This document shows, piece after piece, positions 35,152 through 44,325 of a stretch of 64,000 bases of DNA. The stretch is from AP-15 sp963737145. GTDB lineage: Bacteria; Pseudomonadota; Alphaproteobacteria; ATCC43930; CGMCC-115725. Numbering within the stretch: position 1 is the first letter of the stretch; each line of letters opens with the position of its first letter. The stretch spans positions 186,001 through 250,000 of the forward strand of contig CAVTRO010000001.1 of assembly GCA_963737145.1 (NCBI GenBank), given 5' to 3'. The notes under the pieces were generated by a model that did not search any database, was not told the DNA's origin, and worked only from the letters and a program-made list of their open reading frames with translations. A program made the position numbers and the translations under genes.

Positions 35152-37059
35152 TCAGATCTCGACTTCTAGGCCCATCTCGACGACCTGTCCGGTCGGCACG
35201 CCGAAATAGGCGGCCGGCAGATTGGCGTTGAGGTGCATCGCGGCAAAAAGCCGCTCGCGCCATATCGCCATCCCGGGCACCTTGCCGCTCGGGATCACCA
35301 TGACCCGCCGCGAATAAAAGGTGATCCGCTCCGGGTCGATGCCGCACAGACCAGGGTCGCGGCAAGCCAGCTTCAGACCCTCCATAACGTTGGGATGTTC
35401 CATAAATCCGAAATGCAACGTTACCCGCGTGATGCCGGCACCAACCGGCGCGAGCGTTACGCGCCGGTCCGGATCGACGCGCGGCGCATCGCTGCTGACC
35501 GCCGAGACCAGCAACACCCGCTCGTGCAGCACGCGATTGTGCCTGAGATGGTGCGTCAAGGCGAGCGGTATGCCCGAGCTTCCGGCAGTGAAAATCGCGG
35601 CGGCTCCCGGCAGGCGGAGCGGCGGGTTCGCGAACACCCAGTCGACAAACTCGTCTTCGCGCTGCCGCATCCCGGAGCGCTGGCGCTCGAGCAGCTGGTA
35701 CCCCGTGCGCCAAGTCAGCATCAGGAACGCGACGATGCACGCCAATAGAAGCGGGAACCAGCCGCCCGCGAGCAGCTTTGTCGCGTTGGCGGCAACAAAG
35801 ATAAGCTCGACGACGAGCAGCGATCCGTTGACGGCCGCAACGGCGAGCGGGTTGTAGCCCCATTGCAATGCGACGAGGGCTGCGAGGACCGTGGTGACCG
35901 CCATCAGTATCGAGACGGCAATGCCGTAAGCGCCGCCGAGCGCGTCGGATGAGCCGAAGGTAATGACCGCCCCGAGCGTGCCGGCGGCGAGCAGCCAGTT
36001 GACCATCGGCATATAGATCTGCCCCTTTTCGTGGCTCGCCGTATGGAGCACCCGTAGGCGCGGCAGAAAGCCGAGCTGGATCGACTGCTGGGTCAATGAG
36101 TACGCGCCGGAGATGATCGCCTGCGAGGCGATGATGGTCGCCACTGTCGCGAACGCCACCATCGGGTAATGAAGCCATCCCGGTGCGAGCCGATAAAACG
36201 GATTCTCCACGGCGCTGGGATCGGCCAGGAGCAATGCTCCTTGGCCGAAATAATTAAGGACCAGAGCGGGCAAGACAATCGCGAACCAGCCGAGGCGGAC
36301 CGGCAAGCGGCCGAAATGGCCCATATCCGCATACATCGCCTCGGCGCCGGTGACGGTGAGAAAGGCGGCGCCGAGCACGGCGAAACCGACGCCCGGTCCC
36401 GCATGAAAGAGGTAGATCAGCGCATGATGCGGGCTCAGCGCGTTCAGGATCTCCGGTCCGCCGATGATCCCGCGCAGGCCGAGGACGCCGATGGCGAGGA
36501 ACCATATCAGCATGACCGGCCCGAAAATGTTACCGATGAACGCGGTTCCCTTGCGTTGAACCAGGAACAGACCAATCAGGATCGCGATGCTGATCGGAAC
36601 GACAACAGGCGCGAGCTGGGGTGCGTCGAGCTTGAGCCCTTCCACCGCACTCAGGACCGATATTGCCGGCGTGATGACGCCGTCGCCATAGAGCAGCGCA
36701 GCGCCGATCAGCCCGACAATGAGCAGGGAGGCGCGCCAGCTCCCGGGCGGCGCACGCCGCACATCGAGAAGGGCCAACAGCGCGACGATGCCGCCCTCGC
36801 CGCGGTTGTCGGCGCGCATGATCAGAATGGCGTATTTGAACGAGACGATGACGATCAGCGACCAGAGGATCACCGACGCGATGCCGATGATGGTTTCGGG
36901 CGTGATCGCTCCGGAGGCGTCTGCGGCCTGCTTGAAGCCATAGAGCGGGCTCGTGCCGATGTCGCCGTAGACGATCCCGAGCGCCGTGAGGGTCGCGGCG
37001 GCGGGCAGTTGCCGGGGTTCAATCCGGGGCAGCGCCGCCGCTTGAAGGGTTCTGGCCAT
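35152..37059 (-). CDS. kup: Kup, low-affinity potassium uptake protein
   Basis: A 635-residue K+:H+ symporter of the KUP/HAK family. The signature GIVYGDIGTSPLYGFKQA lies near residue 30. About 12 membrane helices follow, including ALLYGDGVITPAISVLSAVE, GFAVLGAAFLTVTGAEAMYA and NPFYRLAPGWLHYPMVAFAT, then a soluble C-terminal domain with TSG-like GSSGIPLALTHHLRHNRVLH. The ATG at 37059 has AGAGG about 8-9 bases upstream. Confidence 0.95.
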   Translation of the reverse strand: MARTLQAAALPRIEPRQLPAAATLTALGIVYGDIGTSPLYGFKQAADASGAITPETIIGIASVILWSLIVIVSFKYAILIMRADNRGEGGIVALLALLDVRRAPPGSWRASLLIVGLIGAALLYGDGVITPAISVLSAVEGLKLDAPQLAPVVVPISIAILIGLFLVQRKGTAFIGNIFGPVMLIWFLAIGVLGLRGIIGGPEILNALSPHHALIYLFHAGPGVGFAVLGAAFLTVTGAEAMYADMGHFGRLPVRLGWFAIVLPALVLNYFGQGALLLADPSAVENPFYRLAPGWLHYPMVAFATVATIIASQAIISGAYSLTQQSIQLGFLPRLRVLHTASHEKGQIYMPMVNWLLAAGTLGAVITFGSSDALGGAYGIAVSILMAVTTVLAALVALQWGYNPLAVAAVNGSLLVVELIFVAANATKLLAGGWFPLLLACIVAFLMLTWRTGYQLLERQRSGMRQREDEFVDWVFANPPLRLPGAAAIFTAGSSGIPLALTHHLRHNRVLHERVLLVSAVSSDAPRVDPDRRVTLAPVGAGITRVTLHFGFMEHPNVMEGLKLACRDPGLCGIDPERITFYSRRVMVIPSGKVPGMAIWRERLFAAMHLNANLPAAYFGVPTGQVVEMGLEVEI

Positions 37060-37150
37060 TCACGCGTCCTCTCCAAGCCTCCGCAAGTTTCCGGCGAGAC
37101 CTGCCCCTGGCAGTGGCAGAAGTGGGTCCCGGCCTTGCCACGGAACACGT

Positions 37151-37171
37151 CCGTGGGCTCAAGCCCCACGG
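37151..37171. promoter_or_regulatory. Hairpin in the kup leader
   Basis: CCGTGGG-CTCAAGC-CCCACGG, a perfect 7-base-pair stem about 90 bases upstream of the kup start, in a 189-base non-coding gap. It has no U-tract in either direction. It may fold in the kup leader RNA; function unknown. Confidence 0.35.
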
Positions 37172-37248
37172 GAAGACGCGAACGGGTGCAGTGCTAGGAT
37201 GCGAAAAATACCGCTACCCGGAGGTTCGGACCTCCGGCCCCGGCCAGC

Positions 37249-37848
37249 CTACTCCGCCGCTGCGTTTTGGCCGAAACTTGGCGTGTCGGTGCGGTCGATT
37301 AGGGCTTCGGGCCCCTCGCTCGGCAGATTTTCGAGCCAATTGATCCCGGCATCGATGTCCTTTTCCCACATCTCGCGCGGCATCTCGTAGAGGAACTCGA
37401 CGCCGTAGCCGTTCGGGTCGTTGATATAGACGCTGTGCGTCACGCCATGGTTGACGCGCCAGTTGAATTTGACCCCCCGGCTCTGTAGGAAGGCGAGCTG
37501 CTTCAGCCAGGCTTCGCGATTTGGCATCGTCAGCGCGACATGGTTGATCGCGACTTGGCTGTTGGCTAGCACCCAATCGGCAGGCGGCGGCAAGTTCGCG
37601 CTCTCGACCAGGGCGACCGTGTGATGGGTCAGCTTGCCGTCATTGACGGCGCTGTAAAAGCGCATCTTCGGCGGAGTCGGGCGGTCGGGCCGCGAATGCA
37701 ATTCGCCGACCTGCTTAAAGCCGACGATCTCCGTCCAGAATTTATGCGACTCGTCGATGTCGCGGACGTTGAGGACCAGATGGTTGATGCCGGAGGGGCT
37801 CACCGCCTCGGCCGGAGCCTCCGGAACATCGGAAATTCTGTCTGTCAT
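37249..37848 (-). CDS. VOC-family (extradiol-dioxygenase-like) protein
   Basis: About 199 residues with two betaalphabetabetabeta modules. Metal-ligand candidates lie in SGINHLVLNVRDIDESHKFW, in THHTVALVE and in GYGVEFLYEMPREMW. SVYINDPNGYGVEFLYE resembles catechol 2,3-dioxygenase-like lyases, but the substrate is unknown. I chose ATG 37848 (MTDRISD) over the adjacent ATG at 37851 and the long frame from 37932, because GGGAG lies 7 bases before it. Confidence 0.82.
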   Translation of the reverse strand: MTDRISDVPEAPAEAVSPSGINHLVLNVRDIDESHKFWTEIVGFKQVGELHSRPDRPTPPKMRFYSAVNDGKLTHHTVALVESANLPPPADWVLANSQVAINHVALTMPNREAWLKQLAFLQSRGVKFNWRVNHGVTHSVYINDPNGYGVEFLYEMPREMWEKDIDAGINWLENLPSEGPEALIDRTDTPSFGQNAAAE

Positions 37849-38056
37849 CATAGCGCTCCCAAATCTCGGTCGGTTATCTGGTACTCCCGAGAAATGGATC
37901 GCGCAAGCCGACCCCGCAAGTTGCGCGGGCAAAGTCCCCCTCGCCGAGCGCGCTCGGGTCAGCGGCGGTAAAAACCCGCTTTCCTCGGCGTAGCCGCCCC
38001 GGCGTGCAGGTGGTAGCGCAGACGCCGTGGTGCGGCGACATCACGGCGGAAAACCG

Positions 38057-38512
38057 TCACTCCCGGCCAGTGCGGCCGTGCCACGGGTCCGGGCCCGGGT
38101 CGCGCCCGGCGGCAAATTCGGCCAGCCGGCCGAGGTAATGCGCCCAGCCTTCCGCATGGCCGGCGCATTGCTCGGCATTGGGCAAGCCGGTGTGGGTCAG
38201 ACGCAGCAAGGTTCCGTCCGGTTGCTCGATCAGATCGATCTCGACCAGGCTCGACCCCGCCGGCACCTCTTCGCTGCCGTCCCAGCCGAAGCTGTAGGCC
38301 AGGCGATGCACCGGCACCACCTCGCGGAACGAGCCGCGCGCGAAACGAGCGCCGGTGACATTGACAAGATAGAGCCCGCCGGGCTGCGGCTCGACTTGCG
38401 CCTCGGTTCCCATCCAGCGCAGGATCTTCTCCGGATCGGTCAGGAGCGCGAACACCGCGGCGGGCGGTGCCGGGATGTGCTGCTCGCGCCGGACGACGAG
38501 GCTCTCTTGCAT
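38057..38512 (-). CDS. SRPBCC (AHSA1-like) domain protein
   Basis: A 151-residue START/AHSA1-type protein: EQHIPAPPAAVFALLTDPEK, ILRWMGTEAQVEPQPGGLY, and GTLLRLTHTGLPNAEQCAGH then EGWAHYLGRLAEFAAG. These proteins form a hydrophobic cavity for small ligands; many sit beside ArsR-type regulators, but none is seen here. It diverges from the cyclase gene (124 bases between starts). Confidence 0.85.
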   Translation of the reverse strand: MQESLVVRREQHIPAPPAAVFALLTDPEKILRWMGTEAQVEPQPGGLYLVNVTGARFARGSFREVVPVHRLAYSFGWDGSEEVPAGSSLVEIDLIEQPDGTLLRLTHTGLPNAEQCAGHAEGWAHYLGRLAEFAAGRDPGPDPWHGRTGRE

Positions 38513-38636
38513 CGGTCTCCACCATGGGTTGGTAGCTGCCCCGAGGATAGACCGGCGAGGCCCGTTCCGCCACCGCCGCGGCGCGGATGACAGGCCCGCG
38601 GATGACAGATCGGGAGCGTGGCGGCATCATTGCGGC

Positions 38637-39764
38637 ATGGATCTGGAAGAGGATCTGCCCATAAATCTGCCGGGGCCCCTCACCTGGCTGGTGGACGAGG
38701 CCGGCGTCTCGCCCTGCCCAGACCGGTTTCTGGCTGAGCTCGGCGGCCGGCTGCGAGCCGACGGCCTGCCGCTGGCCGGCGGCGCCCTGACGCTTGCGGT
38801 GCCGCATCCGATCATCGCCCGCCGCACCTGGCTCTGGCGCGCGGAGACCGGGGCGGTGATCGAGGCGCTGGGCTTCGCCGGCGGTCCGCCGCTCAGCCAA
38901 GCCGGGCGCGACTGGCTGGCCGGGCTCGGCCCGGTGCAGCAGGATACGCTCGGTCCAGCGCCGGACAGTCCAGGGTCGGACAGTCCGGTGCTGGGCTGGG
39001 CCGGGACCCGGCCGTTCGATGCCGCCGAGGCCGGCCGGCTGCGCCAGGCAGCGCGCTTCGCCGCGGCGCCTTTGGCCGCCCTGGCCGCGCGGGCCGCGTT
39101 AGCTACGCTGCTCGAGGCCTATCTCGGCCGGCGCAGCGCCGCTCGGGTGCAGGCCGGCGCGCTGCGCCGCGGCGCCGGGGAAATCATCCGCGCCGCGCTG
39201 CTCTCTGCCGATCTGCGCGACTTCACCGCGCTCTCGGAGGCGACCGAGCCCGCGGCGGTGATCGCCGCCCTCGACGCCTGGTTCGACCGCGTCGCCGGGG
39301 CGGTGCACGCCTTCGGGGGCGAGGTGCTGAAGTTCATCGGCGATGGGGTGCTGGCGATCTTCCCGGTCACCGGCGCCCCGGCCGAAGCCTGCGCGGCGGC
39401 ATTGCGCGCGGTCGCCGCCGCCCGCGCCGGCATGGCTCATCTCGATGCGCTGCGGCAGGCACAGGGGCTGCCGCCATTGCCCTTCGGCGCCGCACTGCAT
39501 TTGGGCGAGATACTGTGGGGCAATATCGGCGCCGCCGACCGGCTGGACTTCACCGCGATCGGCCCGGCGGTCAACCTGGTCAGCCGGCTGGAAGGGCTGT
39601 GCCGACCGCTCGGCCGGTCTGTGCTGATCTCGGGCGCGGTCGCCGCCGAGACCACCGCGCCGCTGGTGCCATTGGGCGAACACGCGCTGCGCGGCATTGC
39701 GGCCCCCTGCGCCGTCTTCACCCTGCCGGATGAACCCACGACGCCCAAAGGAGAGGAAATATGA
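38637..39764 (+). CDS. Class III adenylate/guanylate cyclase
   Basis: About 375 residues. The N-terminal 180 residues (for example TLAVPHPIIARRTWLWRAET) resemble the region found before the catalytic domain in many alphaproteobacterial cyclases. The C-terminal cyclase homology domain has metal Asp residues in LLSADLRDFTALSE and EVLKFIGDGVLAIFP (with the base-contacting Lys), and LDFTAIGPAVNLVSRLEGLC. In the last motif Pro replaces the Asp often seen (GDxVN), so the base preference is uncertain. It overlaps the DUF899 gene by ATGA. Confidence 0.87.
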   Translation: MDLEEDLPINLPGPLTWLVDEAGVSPCPDRFLAELGGRLRADGLPLAGGALTLAVPHPIIARRTWLWRAETGAVIEALGFAGGPPLSQAGRDWLAGLGPVQQDTLGPAPDSPGSDSPVLGWAGTRPFDAAEAGRLRQAARFAAAPLAALAARAALATLLEAYLGRRSAARVQAGALRRGAGEIIRAALLSADLRDFTALSEATEPAAVIAALDAWFDRVAGAVHAFGGEVLKFIGDGVLAIFPVTGAPAEACAAALRAVAAARAGMAHLDALRQAQGLPPLPFGAALHLGEILWGNIGAADRLDFTAIGPAVNLVSRLEGLCRPLGRSVLISGAVAAETTAPLVPLGEHALRGIAAPCAVFTLPDEPTTPKGEEI

Positions 39765-40525
39765 CGACACATATGACCGGGACACGTGAAGAGTGGCTGG
39801 CAGCGCGGCTCGAGCTGCTCGAGGCGGAGAAGGAGCTGACGCGGCGCAGCGACGAGCTGGTGCGGCGGCGCAAGGAGTTGCCTTGGGTCCGGGTCGACAA
39901 GGCGTATCGGTTCGATACCGACGAAGGGAGCGCCTCGCTGGCCGGCCTCTTCCGAGGGCGCTCGCAGCTGATGGTCTACCATTTCATGTTCGGCCCCGAC
40001 TACACGGCGGGGTGTCCCTCGTGCTCGGCGATCGCCGACGGATTCGACGGGTTCGTCGTCCACCTGGCGAGCCATGACGTGATGCTCTGGGCCGTATCGC
40101 GGGCGCTGCTCGCGAAGCTCCAGGCGTTTAAACGGCGGATGGGGTGGACCTTTCCTTGGGCGTCCTCGCTCGGCAGCGACTTCAACTTCGACTTCAATGT
40201 CTCGGTCACCGAACAGCAGCAGCGCGAAGGAAGCGTCGAATACAATTATCGGCCTGCGACGGGGATTCGCTCGCGGGCGCCATCTAGCGGGGCGGCTAAG
40301 GGCGCTGCGATGACCGGCACCGACGTGGCCACCTATGCGCGCGAGCGGCCGGGCATGAGCACGTTCGTGCTCGAGGACGGCGCCGTCTACCACACCTATT
40401 CCGCCTTTGCCCGCGGACTGGACGGACTGTGGGGGGCGTACCAATGGCTCGACCGCGCCCCCAAAGGGCGCAACGAGGGTGCAGGCTACTGGTGGCGCCA
40501 CCGCGACGAATACGACGAGCGCTGA
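39761..40525 (+). CDS. DUF899 (thioredoxin-like) family protein
   Basis: A 254-residue protein: REEWLAARLELLEAEKELTR, ELPWVRVDKAYRFDTDEGSA, and YHFMFGPDYTAGCPSCSAIA with a CxxC in thioredoxin-fold position, then FPWASSLGSDFNFDFNVSVT and a C-terminal RDEYDE. It matches the DUF899 family, whose biochemical role is unknown. It is coupled by ATGA to the cyclase gene, so the two are made together. Confidence 0.88.
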   Translation: MTTHMTGTREEWLAARLELLEAEKELTRRSDELVRRRKELPWVRVDKAYRFDTDEGSASLAGLFRGRSQLMVYHFMFGPDYTAGCPSCSAIADGFDGFVVHLASHDVMLWAVSRALLAKLQAFKRRMGWTFPWASSLGSDFNFDFNVSVTEQQQREGSVEYNYRPATGIRSRAPSSGAAKGAAMTGTDVATYARERPGMSTFVLEDGAVYHTYSAFARGLDGLWGAYQWLDRAPKGRNEGAGYWWRHRDEYDER

Positions 40526-40541
40526 GCCAAGCGGTGGGGGG

Positions 40542-41027
40542 TCAGGTCGCTTCCCCCGCGGCTGCTCGATCGAGCGTGGCGATGTCGATCTTGCTCATCT
40601 GCATCATCGCTTGCATTGCCCGCTGGGCACGGCCGCTATTCTGCTCTGTTACCAATTCTAGCAGCCGCTTCGGCGTGATTTGCCACGAGACGCCCCAGCG
40701 GTCCTTAATCCAGCCGCACGGGCCGGGCCGGCCGCCGTTCGACGCGATTGCATCCCACAGCCTGTCGGTCTCGGCCTGGTCCTCGGTCTCGACCATAAAC
40801 GAGACGGCCTCGCTATGCTGGAATTGCGGGCCGCCGTTCAGACCGCAGAAGCGCTGACCAGCGAGCGTGAAGACGACGGTGAGCACCATACCCGCGGGAC
40901 CCGAGGGCGTATCGATCGGTGAGCGGTTGACCGTGTCGATGCGGCTGTCCGGCAGTAGGGTCACATAGAAATTGGCGGCCTCCTCAGCGGTGCCGTCATA
41001 CCAAAGCGTGGGCGTGATTTTGGACAT
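40542..41027 (-). CDS. VOC-family protein, PhnB/3-demethylubiquinone-methyltransferase-like
   Basis: About 161 residues: MSKITPTLWYDGTAEEAANF, FTLAGQRFCGLNGGPQFQHS, EAVSFMVETEDQAETDRLWD and CGWIKDRWGVSWQITPKRLL. This is the well-known 'PhnB-like' VOC type with the DRWGVSWQI motif. No methyltransferase activity should be assumed. ATG 41027 has GGAGA 8 bases upstream; the longer frame to 41186 is not supported. Confidence 0.88.
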   Translation of the reverse strand: MSKITPTLWYDGTAEEAANFYVTLLPDSRIDTVNRSPIDTPSGPAGMVLTVVFTLAGQRFCGLNGGPQFQHSEAVSFMVETEDQAETDRLWDAIASNGGRPGPCGWIKDRWGVSWQITPKRLLELVTEQNSGRAQRAMQAMMQMSKIDIATLDRAAAGEAT

Positions 41028-41245
41028 GGGTCCGTTCTCCTGTTGTACCGGGCCGACCAGGGACACTTCACCTGCGCGTTGCGCGGCGACCTCGGTCGAC
41101 GGTATCATCGCGGACTGCTCCCGTTCCGGCACGAGTTTCTCGGCCGCACCGCGGTCCCGCCTTATCAGTGAAGTGCGCGGCATCAAGAGCGTAGTCTACG
41201 ATATCTGGTCAATGGGCTGGAGCCCAGTCGGAACAGGACTCCCTC

Positions 41246-42795
41246 TCATTCCCACTCGATCGTGCCGGGGGGTTTGGAGGTGATGTCGTAGACGACGCGG
41301 TTGATGCCGCGGACTTCGTTGATGATGCGGGTTGCGGTGCGGCCGAGGAATTCGTGCGGGAACGGGAAGTAGTCGGCGGTCATCCCGTCGGTGGAGGTGA
41401 CCGCGCGTAGCGCGCAGACGAAATCGTAGGACCGGCTGTCGCCCATCACGCCGACGCTGCTTGACCGGCAACAGCACGGCGAAGGCCTGCCAGATCGCGT
41501 TGTAAAGACCGGCGTTGCGGATCTCCTCCAGAAAGACCGCGTCGGCCTTGCGCAGGATGTCGAGCTTCGCGCGGGTGACCTCGCCGGGGATGCGGATTGC
41601 CAGACCGGGACCGGGGAACGGGTGGCGCTCGACGAACCCATCGGGCACTCCCAGCTCGCGGCCGAGGGCGCGCACCTCGTCCTTGAACAGCTCGCGCAAG
41701 GGCTCGACCAGCTTTAGTTTCATGCGCGCGGGCAGGCCGCCGACATTGTGATGCGATTTGATCGTGACCGAGGGGCCGCCGAGCGGGCTTACCGACTCGA
41801 TCACGTCGGGGTAGAGGGTTCCTTGCGCGAGGAACTCGACATTGCCGATCTTGTGCGCCTCCTCGTCGAACACGTCGATAAAGGTAGCGCCGATTGTCTT
41901 GCGCTTTTCCTCGGGGTCGGTGACGCCGGCGAGCTTGTCGAGGAACAAGCCGCTCGCGTCACGATGGATCAGCGGAATGTTGTAGTGGCCGCGAAAGAGG
42001 TTCACCACCTCCTCGGCCTCGCCCGCGCGCAACAGGCCGGTATCGACAAAAATGCAGGTCAGCTGGTCGCCGATCGCCTCGTGCAGCAGCGCCGCCGCGA
42101 CTGCGGAATCGACGCCGCCCGAGAGACCGCAGACGACGCGGCCTCGTCCGACTTGGCGGCGGATCTTGTCGATCGCCTGATTGCGGAACAGCGCCATCGT
42201 CCAGTCGCCGCGGCAGCCGGCGACTCGGTGCGTGAAATTGCGCAACAGCTGGGCGCCTTGAGGCGTGTGCACGACCTCGGGATGGAACAGCACGCCGTAA
42301 AACCGGCGCTCGTCATCGGCAATGGCGGCGTAGGGCGCTCCGTCGCTTGATGCCACGGCCCGGAACCCCGCTGGCAGCGCATCGACCCGGTCGCCGTGGC
42401 TCATCCATACCTGCTCGCGCCCTCCTTTGGGCCAAAGGCCCTCGAATAGACGGCAGTCGCCCGATGATGTCGATAAAGGCGCGGCCGAATTCCTGATGCT
42501 CGCTCAACGTAACCCGGCCGCCGAGTTGGGCGCACATCGTCTGCATGCCGTAGCAGATCCCCAGCACCGGCACGCCGAGCCGGAAGACGATCTCCGGGAC
42601 GCGCGGCGAGGCCGTCTCGGTCAGCGAGGCGGGGCCGCCCGACAGGATGATCGCGCGCGGAGCATAATCGCGGACCCGATCTTCCGAGATCGTGAACGGG
42701 TGGATCTCGCAGTAGACCCCGCTCTCGCGCACGCGGCGCGCGATCAGCTGCGTTACCTGGCTGCCGAAATCGAGGATCAGGATCTTGTCCGTCAT
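41246..42795 (-). CDS. guaA: GuaA, GMP synthase (glutamine-hydrolysing), two phase breaks
   Basis: Final step of GMP synthesis (XMP + Gln + ATP). The glutamine amidotransferase domain starts MTDKILILDFGSQVTQLIAR, with the catalytic Cys in VLGICYGMQTM and the His-x-Glu in FHPEVVHTPQG. The synthetase has the P-loop GLSGGVDSAVAAALL and the dimer domain (KSHHNVGGLPARMKLKLVEP). An extra base at 42460-42462 and one at 41459 shift the frame; removing them gives DIIGDCRLFEGLWPKGGREQ and LLPVKSVGVMGDSRSYDF, and the normal C-terminus VVYDITSKPPGTIEWE. Total is about 516 residues, normal. Confidence 0.92.
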
Positions 42796-42802
42796 GGGCA
42801 AA

Positions 42803-42905
42803 TAAAACGCTTTAACGCGGAGCTCGCAAAGGTCGCGCGGAGGACGCAAAAAAGCCATCGCGCCCTCTGCGCATCCTCTGCGTCCTTTGCGTTGAGTGCT
42901 TTGTT
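42803..42905. repeat. Interspersed palindromic repeat, family B (copy 2)
   Basis: Contains AACGCTTTAACGCGGAGCTC, GCGCGGAGGACGCAAAAAA and the inverted side CCTCTGCGTCCTTTGCGTTG. The AACGCTTTAACGC edge is shared with the copy beside otnK. It exactly fills the gap between rsmB and guaA. Confidence 0.65.
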
Positions 42906-42907
42906 TC

Positions 42908-44216
42908 TCATGGTTCCGCACGTTCGAAAATCGCGACAAAGAAGCCGTCGGTTCCGTGGCGCCCAGGGGTCAGGCGGAGATAATCTTCGCCGCCCGGCGA
43001 GACGCCGCCGATCGTCTCTTCCCAAACGCGGTCCACCGGCAGCAGTGAAAAATCGGGGGTGGCCGCTAGAAACGCCTCCGCCTGCGCTTCGTCTTCCTCG
43101 CGCAGCAGCGAGCAGGTCGCGTAAATTAACCGTCCGCCGGGGCGGACGAGGCGCGCGGCGCTGCGCAGGATCTGCTGCTGGCGTTCGAGAAGTTCGGCCA
43201 GATCGTCGGGCGTCATGCGCCATTTCGCGTCGGGATTGCGCCGCCACGTCCCGGTGCCGAGGCAAGGCACATCAACGAAGACCCGGTCGAACCTGCCGGC
43301 GTGGCGCTTCACCCATTTATCGCGCTCGCCGCTCAACGCACGGCGCTCCACATTGGTAACGCCTGCTCGGCGCAGCCGACGCGCCGCGCGATCGAGGCGG
43401 CGCTGCGACACCTCGCAGGCGACGAGCTTGCCGCGGTTGGCCATGCCCGCGGCCAACGCTAAAGTCTTGCCGCCCGCCCCGGCGCAGAAATCGACGACCC
43501 GCATGCCGGGCCGGGCATCGGCGAGCAGCGCGGCAAGTTGTGAGCTTTCGTCCTGGACTTCGACTAGACCCCGCTCAAAGGCGGCGAGATTGCCGAGCGG
43601 CACCCGTTCGCGCAGACGCAAGCCGACCGGAGACAGAGGGGTAGGCTTCGCGGCCACACCCTCCGCGGCGAGCGCGCGGCGCACTTCTTCGCGGTCGGCC
43701 TTCAGCGGGTTGGACGCGCAGATCGGTCGGGGCCGGCTCGTTAAGGGCCGCCATCTCGCGTTCCAGCCCGCGGCCGAAAACCCGATCGAGATGAGGTTCG
43801 AGCCAATCGGGGAAATCGTTGGCCACGGCCCGGGGCATCTCCGGATGGCGCAGGGTGCGGGTCGCGAGACCGCGGATGAAGCGTTCTTCGATGTGACTGA
43901 GCCGAGCCGGACGAAAGCGGTCGCCGTCGCAGCATGCGAGGATCGCGTCGGGCCGCCATCCCTCGACCAGGACCAGGCCGCTCAGGACCCGGGCACGCGG
44001 CTCGGTGCCCATCGCGGACTTGGCGATCCACCAGTCGAGCGCCGCTCTGTGCCGGAGCACCGCGTAGACATGGCCGGCTATCTGCGCCCGGTCCTTGGCA
44101 CCAATGTACCGACGGCGGCGAAAGTACTCGGCGGCTACGTCGTCGGCGGGACGATGTTCGGTATCGATCGCGGTAAGAATGTCGATCGCGGCGGCGACCT
44201 GCGCTCCGGGTGTCAA
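42908..44216 (-). CDS. rsmB: RsmB, 16S rRNA (cytosine-C5)-methyltransferase, extra base at 43712
   Basis: The N-terminal NusB-like domain shows AAEYFRRRRYIGAKDRAQIA and HVYAVLRHRAALDWW. The methyltransferase domain, after one extra base at 43712, shows QDESSQLAALLADARPGMRV, VVDFCAGAGGKTLALAAGMA (SAM motif), the Cys motif FVDVPCLGTGTWRRNPD and LIYATCSLLREEDE with the second catalytic Cys. Removing the base gives APTDLRVNPLKADREEVRRA. I take the TTG at 44216 as start, with GGGAG before it. The ATG at 44270 would add WTPAFAGAT, which is only a translated palindromic repeat. The gene lies between guaB and guaA. Confidence 0.88.
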
Positions 44217-44238
44217 ATTGCTCCCGAATCTCTTTTTA

Positions 44239-44316
44239 GTCGCCCCCGCGAAAGCGGGGGTCCAGAACATCCGGTATGGCTCGGCGGCCCTAGATTCCCG
44301 CTTTCGCGGGAATGAC
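44239..44316. repeat. Interspersed palindromic repeat, family A (copy 2)
   Basis: GTCGCCCCCGCGAAAGCGGG and the inverted arm ATTCCCGCTTTCGCGGGAAT. It lies between guaB and rsmB and overlaps the possible upstream start of rsmB. Confidence 0.85.
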
Positions 44317-44325
44317 GAACCGAGG

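Noticed and set aside
35036..36178. 380-residue minus frame overlapping kup
   Set aside because: It is Arg/Ala-rich, lies in another frame of kup and shows no domain; kup itself is fully conserved.
37060..37248. Possible tRNA or structured RNA upstream of kup
   Set aside because: Hairpins are present, but no T-loop GTTC-type box or cloverleaf can be drawn.
37959..38900. 313-residue minus frame across the SRPBCC and cyclase region
   Set aside because: It is a shadow frame; the SRPBCC protein and the cyclase explain the sequence on either side.
9365..43684. Programmed ribosomal frameshifting in sufB, guaA, poxB and others
   Set aside because: No slippery heptamers or conserved stimulators are seen, and the same genes are ordinary single frames in other bacteria; assembly indels fit better.
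44217..44270. N-terminal extension of RsmB starting MFWTPAFAGAT
   Set aside because: This is the translation of palindromic repeat family A and is unlikely to belong to the enzyme.
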